Shown here: one piece after another, positions 1 to 5,455 of the stretch
How the letters are laid out: every line of letters begins with the position of its first letter
How positions within the stretch are numbered: position 1 is the first letter of the stretch
NCBI GenBank assembly: GCA_020631675.1
Contig: JAHDGT010000060.1
Location: 9,271 to 14,760 of the forward strand
Origin: Bacteroidota bacterium
Lineage (GTDB): Bacteria > Bacteroidota > Bacteroidia > Chitinophagales > UBA2359
DNA length: 5,490 nucleotides
Direction: 5' to 3'
Position numbers and translations under genes: made by a program
Notes under the pieces: generated by a model
Told to the model about the DNA's origin: nothing
The model's database searches: none
What the model saw: the letters and a program-made list of their open reading frames with translations, nothing else

Positions 1-55
1 TAATACCAAATTTTGGTTAATCGCATCGCTTTGGCTTTAATTTTGGTCAAGCTTA

Positions 56-215
56 GAGTGTGTATAAGTTTTTAAATTCGGTCTCCAAAAGGTTCTTTTT
101 CACCTGCTCTTCTTAAAAAAGAATAGCAATAGCGCTGCTATTCCGATTCTTTTTTAATCGATCAGACTAAAAAAGCACTCTTTTTCGACCAGACAATAAA
201 AATCTATACACACTC
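56..215. mobile_element. MITE-like element with terminal inverted repeats and TTA target duplication
   Basis: The left end GAGTGTGTATA (56-66) is the exact reverse complement of the right end (205-215). After a 2-base mismatch the match resumes as TTTTTA (69-74 with 197-202), giving ends of about 19 bases with 17 matches. TTA lies immediately outside both ends (53-55 and 216-218), as expected of a 3-base target-site duplication. Weaker pairing continues inward: GTCT 81-84 with 191-194, GGT 91-93 with 188-190, and CTTTTT 95-100 with 170-175. The 160-base body has no ORF of useful size, so it would be non-autonomous. Ends starting GAG/GGG with a TNA duplication fit elements mobilised by IS5-family transposases, but that family assignment is inference. 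The alternative is a structured RNA whose basal stem is the terminal repeat. Confidence 0.7.
115..155. terminator. Hairpin with A-tract and U-tract inside the MITE; possible bidirectional terminator
   Basis: AAAAAAGAAT (115-124) pairs over 10 bases with ATTCTTTTTT (146-155). Inside a 3x3 internal loop, AATAGC (128-133) pairs with GCTATT (137-142) around a 3-base loop. A competing fold pairs GAATAGCA (121-128) with TGCTATTC (136-143), which leaves the T-run free after the stem. The A-run on the left and T-run on the right could terminate transcription on either strand. It sits at the centre of the MITE and may simply be its internal secondary structure. Termination is inferred from shape only. 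Confidence 0.5.
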
Positions 216-452
216 TTAAAAATCACTTTCTCAAATGTGGTTAGTCATTTTTGAAAGCAGTCAATCTCCTCAAGTGTGGTTAGATCACTAAAGGAAATTG
301 TAAAAAAGAAGTGTTTGGTTAGAACCACTTCCAATCGCAATGCGAAGAAAAAGCAGTGGCATAACGCTACGATCAAACCGCGCTTACCTTTCTGTTAAGT
401 CGGTTAACACTATTCCTCCTTTTGTGAAAAATGCGCAAATCGTAACCAGATC
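216..452. other. Leader region before the ATPase gene, no supported gene
   Basis: This 237-base stretch between the MITE and the ATPase start contains the 39-base-period motif (236-322) and several small dyads: AAGT/ACTT (309-312 with 327-330), TCGC/GCGA (335-338 with 342-345), GTGGC/GCTAC (356-360 with 366-370, one G-T pair) and TGTTAA/TTAACA (393-398 with 404-409). No Shine-Dalgarno sequence precedes the ATG at 453, which is normal for Bacteroidota. No promoter of the TTTG-19-TAnnTTTG type could be placed with confidence. The best partial match is TACCTTTC at 385-392, which lacks an upstream TTTG box. Short ORFs at 235-291 and 340-459 are discussed among the rejected items. Positions 1-52, left of the MITE, show only a TTTTGGT word at 11-17 and 41-47. 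Confidence 0.5.
236..322 (+). repeat. Three short direct repeats at an exact 39-base period
   Basis: TGTGGTTAG occurs at 236-244 and 275-283, and TTTGGTTAG at 314-322. Consecutive copies are exactly 39 bases apart. Copies one and two share a longer core, TCAAnTGTGGTTAG (231-244 and 270-283). The third is followed by AACCACTT (323-330), the reverse complement of AAGTGGTT, so it forms a small dyad. The intervening sequence is only weakly similar, which suggests either decayed 39-base tandem units or spaced protein-binding sites ahead of the ATPase gene. The spacing is directly visible; the role is unknown. Confidence 0.45.
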
Positions 453-1811
453 ATGTTGATTTACTTTAAGGTGGGTAACTTCCTATCCTATGCGGAACCA
501 CAAACCATCAGCTTTGAAGCGGCGAAGATCAGTTCAAAACATAAAGAGCTGGACAAACACAACTTATTCTCAATAGAGAACAAGCAAGCGGAAAGTAAAA
601 ACTTGCTGAAGTCGATCACCTTATATGGCGCGAATGGAAGCGGTAAATCCAGCATCATTCAAGCCATCCGCTTTTTGTCGATTCTGGTTTTAAAATCCGG
701 AAAAGCCCCCTCTCCTGGTATCATCGAAGACGGTAGGCTGCCTTTCCTCTTGTCGGATGCGTATGTACACAAGCCCAGCCTATTAGAGATCGGATTTCAC
801 TATGAAGGGGTCAGCTATCAGTTCGGCTGTAAAGTGGGTACGGATCACATACAAGAAGAATGGCTCTTCGCCCGTCCTAAGAAAAAAATGATTCAATTTT
901 ATAGAAGGCATGCCGATGGCACTATAGAAACGAATAGCAAACATTTCGGCAGTATCAGCAAATCAGAAGTCAAAAAACTACAGTCGCATCAATTACTAAT
1001 CAGCATGATTGATGAACAGAAGCACCCTATTGCGGCTACGATCAAAGACTACTTCGCAAGTAAATTGGTCATCGCGACCGATCACAGTACTGCTTATCGT
1101 TTAGACAAAGCATTCACTATGCGTTTGTATACCAAAGACAAGTACAACGATTACAAAAACAAGATTTTAAAATTTTTACAAGATTTCGGTACGAACATCA
1201 ATTCACTGGCCAAGGTAAAGGTGAGCGATGGGGAATTAGCTTTAGGGGATCAAGCTCCCGATCAAAAAGAAACGCGCAATACGATCAACTATAATCAAGT
1301 AGCTGTTCGCCAATCGGATATCGAAAACCAAGTAAAAGAACTGGTCGTTAGTAGCCGACCTCAGTTGAATGCATCTGGAAAGAAAGTGCGCGACATCTAC
1401 TTAAATGTAGACGCACAAGAAAGTGAAGGAACCAAAAAATTGATCGCCTATAGCGGATTGATCGTTTATTTATTAAGCAGAGGCGGCACGCTGATCATCG
1501 ACCAATTAGACGCCCATTTACACCCGCTGATCGTGCAAAGGATCATACAACTATTCAACAACCCGCAAGTCAACACCAACAACGCACAACTACTGTTCAC
1601 CACACATGATGTGAGTCCATTACGCGCAAAATACCTACGTAGAGATCAAATATGGTTCGTTGAAAAAGATCCTAAAAGCGGCAGCAGCAGTACTTACCCC
1701 TTATCCCAGCTAAAAGGCGTACGCAACGATGCATCTTATGGCAAAGACTACTTAAAAGGAAAGTACGGTGCCATACCCGTATTCGGAGGTTTGGATTTCA
1801 TGGAAGATTAG
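453..1811 (+). CDS. AAA_15 / COG1106-type ATP-binding protein (ABC-type ATPase fold), solitary, atypical Walker B
   Basis: This 452-residue protein belongs to the ATP-binding family that includes the ATPase subunit of AbiL/RloA-like systems. The start at 453 fits the family's opening, MLIYFKVGNFLSY. Walker A is GANGSGKS (59-66). An ABC-like signature SEGTKKL lies at 324-330, the Walker B strand TLIIDQLDAHLHP at 346-358, and the switch-His motif FTTHD at 382-386. The tail KDYLKGKYGAIP (431-442) is typical of the family, so the protein appears full length. Residues of about 70-320 form the family's insert region, with no domain I recognise. The canonical Walker B is D-E-x-D; here codon CAA gives Gln351 in place of the catalytic Glu. 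It has no nuclease or RloB-like partner in the window, since the next gene is convergent cinA 6 bases away. A defence role is known for some relatives but not shown here. Family call is firm, function open. Confidence 0.85.
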   Translation: MLIYFKVGNFLSYAEPQTISFEAAKISSKHKELDKHNLFSIENKQAESKNLLKSITLYGANGSGKSSIIQAIRFLSILVLKSGKAPSPGIIEDGRLPFLLSDAYVHKPSLLEIGFHYEGVSYQFGCKVGTDHIQEEWLFARPKKKMIQFYRRHADGTIETNSKHFGSISKSEVKKLQSHQLLISMIDEQKHPIAATIKDYFASKLVIATDHSTAYRLDKAFTMRLYTKDKYNDYKNKILKFLQDFGTNINSLAKVKVSDGELALGDQAPDQKETRNTINYNQVAVRQSDIENQVKELVVSSRPQLNASGKKVRDIYLNVDAQESEGTKKLIAYSGLIVYLLSRGGTLIIDQLDAHLHPLIVQRIIQLFNNPQVNTNNAQLLFTTHDVSPLRAKYLRRDQIWFVEKDPKSGSSSTYPLSQLKGVRNDASYGKDYLKGKYGAIPVFGGLDFMED

Positions 1812-1817
1812 GACAAC

Positions 1818-3092
1818 CTACACCAATTCCAATATCTGCCAGCGCAATTGCGCTAAAGCCAAATTGGTGGTCAAAGCGATGTTAATAGCTCTGGTACGTG
1901 CCAACTGATAGCGTTTGGCGAATATCCGTCCGCTCTTATGCGCCGTAGCGATCCAAACCGTACCCACAGGTTTTTCCTTAGAGCCACCACCAGGACCAGC
2001 AACGCCAGATACCGCCACTGCATAATCCGCACCCGTTCTGCCGATCGCACCAAACACCATCTGCGTTACCACTTCCTCACTAACCGCACCGAATTCCTCG
2101 ATCGTATCCATATCCACACTAAGAGCAGTGTGTTTCAAGGCGTTCGAGTAAGAAACGATGCCGCCTTCAAAATAACGAGAGCTGCCCGCTATAGACACAA
2201 TTTTAGCCGCTATAGCCCCCCCCGTACAACTCTCGGCCGTTGCCATTGTGGCTTCACGCTCTAAAAGCAGTTCTCCTATATGTTCTTCTAGTTGCTTATT
2301 CGCGTCCCCATTCACGAAGGCATACTTCGGGTGCATAATGTCCCATATCTGATCCGCATAGTCCTTCACCTCCCCTTTTAAGCCTTCCTCATCAGTCCCC
2401 ATACCAGAAAGACGTAAACGAAGCACGCCTTTACTAGGTAAATAAGCCAGTTTGATATGCGCTGGCAATGCCGATTCTACTGATTCTATCTTAGCAGCCA
2501 CGATCGTCTCCCCTAAACCCACACACTTTATAGTATGATGAATGATGCTTGGCGTATCAAAAGTCTCTTTGAGTTTAGGTAGGATATTCCGATTCATCAA
2601 GTCCTTTACCTCATGAGGAACACCTGGCATAGACACCACCACCTTACCCGCGCGCTCAAACCACATGGCCGCACAAGTACCCACATGATTGCGGATCACC
2701 GTACAGTCTTCCGGTAACATCGCCAAAGACTTCACACTATCCATCATCGGTCGCCCACGTTTTTTCATATAGGCTTCGATCTCCGCATAGATGGCTTCAT
2801 TCAAAACCAGCTCTGTATCAAAATAAGCCGCTAAAGTGGCCTTGGTAATATCGTCTTTCGTAGGGCCTAAGCCACCCGTCAACAGTACAATATCACTTTG
2901 CTGCATCGCTCGGCCCAAGGCACTCACGATCCTATCCCGCTGGTCAGCCACCGAAATGATCTCTCGTACCCCTATACCGATCACAGACAGCTCCTCGCCC
3001 AGAAACGCGGAATTCGTATCCACCGTCTGCCCGATCAAAATCTCATCGCCGATCGTAATGATCGTTGCCTGTAATTGTTGTTGTTCGCTCAT
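1818..3092 (-). CDS. cinA: CinA: two-domain protein with MoaB-like N-terminus and nicotinamide-nucleotide amidase C-terminus
   Basis: This 424-residue protein is the usual length for full two-domain CinA. The N-terminal MoaB/MogA-like domain has GDEIL (15-19), GGLGPTKDD (73-81) and MPGVPHE (155-161); this domain has been linked to ADP-ribose pyrophosphatase activity in the family. The C-terminal PncC-type domain starts near residue 265 and carries TAESCTGG (285-292, with the conserved Ser288), SYSNALK (314-320), GAVSEEVV (335-342) and SGVAGPGGG (362-370). Its family reaction is deamidation of NMN to nicotinic acid mononucleotide plus ammonia, which returns nicotinamide to NAD synthesis in the cytoplasm. 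The start at 3092 lies 12 bases after the stop of the dioxygenase gene, so the two are probably one transcript. Its stop faces the ATPase stop across 6 bases. No domain is missing. The old name 'competence-damage inducible' does not mean a competence role here. Confidence 0.95.
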   Translation of the reverse strand: MSEQQQLQATIITIGDEILIGQTVDTNSAFLGEELSVIGIGVREIISVADQRDRIVSALGRAMQQSDIVLLTGGLGPTKDDITKATLAAYFDTELVLNEAIYAEIEAYMKKRGRPMMDSVKSLAMLPEDCTVIRNHVGTCAAMWFERAGKVVVSMPGVPHEVKDLMNRNILPKLKETFDTPSIIHHTIKCVGLGETIVAAKIESVESALPAHIKLAYLPSKGVLRLRLSGMGTDEEGLKGEVKDYADQIWDIMHPKYAFVNGDANKQLEEHIGELLLEREATMATAESCTGGAIAAKIVSIAGSSRYFEGGIVSYSNALKHTALSVDMDTIEEFGAVSEEVVTQMVFGAIGRTGADYAVAVSGVAGPGGGSKEKPVGTVWIATAHKSGRIFAKRYQLARTRAINIALTTNLALAQLRWQILELV

Positions 3093-3104
3093 CGCCGCTT
3101 TCGC

Positions 3105-3620
3105 TCAAGGTTTTTCCATAACAGTGCCGCAATTATTACAAGTGCGCAACTCTTCCGACTCATAAAATTCCTTCATTACTTTAGGCAGCTGCGTTTCAAT
3201 ATCTGTCAATTCAAAGTAGGTTTCGTGCAGCATATTATCGCAATTCTCACAATACCAATGGAAACCGTCTTTCTCTTCTGGTGTTCGGTAACGCTCGATC
3301 ACCAAACCCACACTACCCGCTGGTCGCTGTGGCGAATGCGGCACACGAGCCGGCAACAAAAAGATCTCCCCCTCTTTGATCGGAATGTCCACAGGCTTCC
3401 CCTCGTCGATCACCTTCAAAACAATATCCCCCTCGATCTGATAGAAAAACTCCTCCCCTTCCTCATAATGGTAATCTTTACGGGCATTCGGGCCGCCTAC
3501 CACCATCACAATGAAATCTTCATTTTCAATGAACACTTGCTTATTGCCCACTGGCGGTTTCAGCACATCTCTATGATCCTCGATCCACTTTTGAAAATTA
3601 AATGCCTTTGATAAAGCCAT
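3105..3620 (-). CDS. nbaC: 3-hydroxyanthranilate 3,4-dioxygenase
   Basis: This 171-residue cytoplasmic cupin dioxygenase (EC 1.13.11.6) opens the ring of 3-hydroxyanthranilate with O2. The product is 2-amino-3-carboxymuconate semialdehyde, which cyclises to quinolinate for NAD or enters tryptophan breakdown. Length matches bacterial enzymes of about 174 residues. The catalytic Fe(II) ligands are His51, Glu57 and His95, in DYHYEEGEEFF and VPHSPQRP. Substrate-binding Arg47, Arg99 and Glu109 are also present. The second, rubredoxin-like iron site is intact: WYCENC (Cys124, Cys127) and CNNC (Cys161, Cys164). The start at 3620 is supported by the family opening FNFQKWIEDH. cinA follows after 12 bases. 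The transporter gene lies upstream on the same strand, separated by a 313-base repeat-bearing gap. No other kynurenine-pathway gene is in the window, so which fate the product has cannot be told from it. The symbol could equally be haaO. Confidence 0.96.
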   Translation of the reverse strand: MALSKAFNFQKWIEDHRDVLKPPVGNKQVFIENEDFIVMVVGGPNARKDYHYEEGEEFFYQIEGDIVLKVIDEGKPVDIPIKEGEIFLLPARVPHSPQRPAGSVGLVIERYRTPEEKDGFHWYCENCDNMLHETYFELTDIETQLPKVMKEFYESEELRTCNNCGTVMEKP

Positions 3621-3692
3621 GATTCATGTATGTTTTATTGTTGTTCTTGATTATTATTGTTTTGGGCGCATACCCGCCTGTGGCAGGGTACC

Positions 3693-3867
3693 GGGCTATC
3701 CGTTAAAATTCAGCCCCTGCCTGCTGCTGTTTGGCAGGCGTAAAAATGGCTACCTCTGGGCCGCCTTTTTACACCGCCAAACAGGGCGCATTCAGCGGCT
3801 TCATTACCACTCCTATCCCTTGCGCGACATCAATTTGCAAATGAGTCAATTTGAGAATTTGAAAATG
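3693..3867 (+). repeat. Interspersed repeat, copy A (plus orientation)
   Basis: This copy shares four modules, in the same order, with copy B at 5271-5463 on the other strand. They are CTATCCGTT (3696-3704), a stem-loop with the 19-base loop region at 3747-3765, a 21-base block ending CTATCCCTTGCGC (3805-3825, one mismatch), and a 27-base block (3841-3867) identical to the reverse complement of 5271-5297. GC-rich flanking sequence at 3665-3692 (GCGCATACCCGCCTGTGGC and following) is probably part of the same unit but has no partner in copy B. An 89-codon ORF crosses it, but no protein family is recognisable and it is most likely a by-product of the repeat. The repeat lies between the transporter and the dioxygenase genes, with its left edge about 40-70 bases upstream of the dioxygenase start. 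Confidence 0.75.
3727..3784 (+). other. Long stem-loop within repeat copy A
   Basis: CTGTTTGGC (3727-3735) pairs with GCCAAACAG (3776-3784). After a bulge the stem continues as GG/CC (3737-3738 with 3774-3775), then GTAAAAA with TTTTTAC (3740-3746 with 3766-3772), and closes with GGC/GCC (3748-3750 with 3763-3765). The loop CTACCTCTGGGC region is conserved in copy B while the stem sequences differ. Confidence 0.7.
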
Positions 3868-3904
3868 ATAATTGTGCCAATGTGGTAATTTCCATTTTCA
3901 AATT
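3856..3904. repeat. AT-rich inverted repeat downstream of the transporter gene
   Basis: AATTTGAAAATG (3856-3867) and CATTTTCAAATT (3893-3904) form a perfect 12-base stem around a 25-base loop. A related arm continues to 3930 (CAAATTTTCAAATT, 3915-3928). The stem begins 30 bases beyond the transporter stop codon, so it could slow or end transcription reading leftward, although no T-run follows. A near copy of the whole arrangement lies upstream of the transporter. Confidence 0.65.
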
Positions 3905-3933
3905 AGCTCACTTTCAAATTTTCAAATTAAGCA

Positions 3934-5187
3934 TCAGTACATAAACTGCATCGCGATGTACAAGATACTAAAGCTGGTCAAAAAGAATAGTCCGGCCCAA
4001 CTTAAATAACGCATAAGCGGTGCTGGCTGATCTTCTGTTTTAATATAATTACCCGTCACCAACTTATAGTTCATAAAAGCCAGAATGGGGGCGGTCAAGA
4101 AAGACAGGATCGTGGCCACATTCACCATCGTACCCATTTGGGCTTGGAAAACACCGAGTATCACCAAAGCACCGACCGCAGTGACAAGCAGCCATAGCCA
4201 ATATAATTTATTGTTGTGTTGCTCTTTATAATCCGGCAATAAGGTGATCGTAGTTCTACTCAACACCCTAGGAAAAGCATCCAAGCAAGTCAGCGTAGTA
4301 CTGAACATGGTGGTCAGTGCGGCTATTGCGATCAAGGGTTTTGCCCAAGCTCCCAGTGCCTGTGTGTACATCTCGATCAACTGCCCGCCGAACACCCCTG
4401 CTTTGCTTGACAATTCCTCGCCCGTGCCGTACATCACCAATGCGCCTAAAGATAAGAAGCAGACCGCAAGAAACACCGTACCCATATAGCCCACATTGAA
4501 ATCAAATAGAGCTGTTTTCAGATTGCTATCAGGTTGTAATTTCTTTTTTTCTAAAGACCAGATCGAACTCCACACCGCCAGATCCAAGGGCGCGGGCATC
4601 CAGCCCATCAAAGCGATTAAAAAACCGATGCCTACTTTATCCCAAGTGAATACCTTTGCCAGCTCAGGCTCGTAGTTCGTATTTCCGAAAAACAGTACCG
4701 CCCCTAAAGCAAAGATCGTAGTAAGGGTCAAGGCAATGATGATGAATTTCATTAGCTTGTCTAAGAAGGAATAGCGTCCTAACACCAACAAACCACCGCA
4801 CAGTGCTAAGATGGCCACACTCCAGCCCCAAGCACCCAAGACACCGAACAGGTTAATGGCCAGTGCCGCTGTTACCACTGTGACCGCTGCTTGTATGGTG
4901 AACATCGTACCAATGGTCACGATCAAGAAAAGCACGATCGCCCAAGTTCCTAATCGTCGGTAACCGTCGATCAAGGTTTCATTGCTACTCATGGCATAGC
5001 GCGTACCAAACTCGAAGAAGGGATATTTAAACAGATTGGCCAGCAGCACTGCTGCTAATAAGCCGAAGCCAAAGGTAGCTCCCGCCTTGGTACTCTGTAC
5101 CAAATGCGACACGCCTACTGCCGCCCCCGCGAACAGCAAGCCCGGACCTAAGGAACGAATGATCTGGAGGATGTTTTTTTGAGCCAT
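3934..5187 (-). CDS. Nramp-superfamily transporter with non-canonical metal-site motifs
   Basis: This 417-residue inner-membrane protein has about 11 hydrophobic segments: roughly 14-32, 36-60, 82-110, 118-137, 143-168, 184-207, 229-252, 281-300, 328-347, 352-374 and 393-415. The opening GPGLLFAGAAVGVSHLVQ aligns with the Nramp TM1 opening GPGFL...DPGN. In place of DPGN it has GVSH (25-28). In TM6 the usual MPH is MPA (197-199, in GWMPAPLDL), so the metal-contacting Met is kept. The usual TM8-9 signature is also not recognisable. It therefore belongs to a divergent Nramp-related branch. Substrate is not certain; divalent metal is the default guess and Fe(II) would suit the neighbouring iron enzyme. 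I chose the start at 5187 because an upstream in-frame ATG at 5265 adds only 26 residues encoded by the AT-rich repeat, while MAQKNILQIIRSLGPG fits the family. Repeats flank both ends of the gene. Confidence 0.85.
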   Translation of the reverse strand: MAQKNILQIIRSLGPGLLFAGAAVGVSHLVQSTKAGATFGFGLLAAVLLANLFKYPFFEFGTRYAMSSNETLIDGYRRLGTWAIVLFLIVTIGTMFTIQAAVTVVTAALAINLFGVLGAWGWSVAILALCGGLLVLGRYSFLDKLMKFIIIALTLTTIFALGAVLFFGNTNYEPELAKVFTWDKVGIGFLIALMGWMPAPLDLAVWSSIWSLEKKKLQPDSNLKTALFDFNVGYMGTVFLAVCFLSLGALVMYGTGEELSSKAGVFGGQLIEMYTQALGAWAKPLIAIAALTTMFSTTLTCLDAFPRVLSRTTITLLPDYKEQHNNKLYWLWLLVTAVGALVILGVFQAQMGTMVNVATILSFLTAPILAFMNYKLVTGNYIKTEDQPAPLMRYLSWAGLFFLTSFSILYIAMQFMY

Positions 5188-5217
5188 CTGAATAATTTGA
5201 AAATTTGGCAATGAGAC

Positions 5218-5282
5218 AATTTGAAAATGACCATCGATTTTGTCCAAGCACTTACTTAATGTCAATTCACCATTTTCAAATT
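5218..5282. repeat. AT-rich inverted repeat upstream of the transporter gene
   Basis: AATTTGAAAATG (5218-5229) and CATTTTCAAATT (5271-5282) form a 12-base stem with a 41-base loop. The stem sequence is the same as at 3856-3904 but the loop is different. An extra related arm (AATTTGAAAATTTGGCAATG, 5194-5213) extends toward the transporter start at 5187. The structure therefore occupies the likely leader of that gene. No TTTG/TAnnTTTG promoter pair could be placed here. Confidence 0.65.
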
Positions 5283-5364
5283 CTCAAATTGACTCATTGG
5301 CACATTGACCTTGCGCAAGGGATAGTAGTGGTACTAAATGGGATAGATGGGGTGTGAGTGCCTG

Positions 5365-5400
5365 CTTGGCGGGGGCGGCCCAGAGGTAGCCACCGCCAAG
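5365..5400 (-). other. Stem-loop within repeat copy B
   Basis: CTTGGCGG (5365-5372) pairs perfectly with CCGCCAAG (5393-5400) around the conserved loop region 5374-5392, which itself closes with GGC/GCC. It lacks the extra GTAAAAA/TTTTTAC stem seen in copy A, but keeps the lower stem with one paired substitution. Confidence 0.65.
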
Positions 5401-5436
5401 TAGAGCAACGAACCCCCAGATAGCCCATTTTGTAGG

Positions 5437-5455
5437 AACGGATAGTTATACCGTT
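5437..5455. other. Small dyad at the outer edge of repeat copy B
   Basis: AACGG (5437-5441) pairs with CCGTT (5451-5455). ATA/TAT (5442-5444 with 5447-5449) can extend the stem around a 2-base centre with one bulged A. It marks the outer end of the repeat and could be a boundary hairpin. No function is evident. Confidence 0.45.

Noticed and set aside
235..291. 18-codon ORF (MWLVIFESSQSPQVWLDH) running through the first two 39-base-period motifs
   Set aside because: Too short to support, and its repeated 'WL' comes directly from the DNA repeat.
385..392. TACCTTTC as a Bacteroidota -7 promoter box for the ATPase gene
   Set aside because: One base from TAnnTTTG, but no TTTG box lies about 19 bases upstream, so it is not called.
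411..426. Strong AAAGGAGGAATA ribosome-site-like sequence on the minus strand
   Set aside because: The GTG that follows opens only 8 codons before a stop, and such sites are little used in Bacteroidota.
1..452. Retron-type or other ncRNA partner for the ATPase
   Set aside because: The end-to-end pairing at 56-215 recalls retron RNA, but no reverse transcriptase is present and the TTA duplication fits a MITE better.
340..459. 39-codon plus-strand ORF (MRRKSSGITL...) overlapping the ATPase start; its frame is open from about 304
   Set aside because: No family is recognisable, no start signal is present, and the length is within chance. The overlap with the ATG at 453 looks coincidental, though it could be a decayed gene.
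3619..3888. 89-codon plus-strand ORF in repeat copy A
   Set aside because: It covers the interspersed repeat, overlaps the dioxygenase start on the other strand, and resembles no known protein.
5188..5265. Longer transporter start at 5265 adding 26 residues
   Set aside because: The extension (with HFQIVSLPNFQ) is a translation of the AT-rich repeat, and the family's natural N-terminus begins at 5187.
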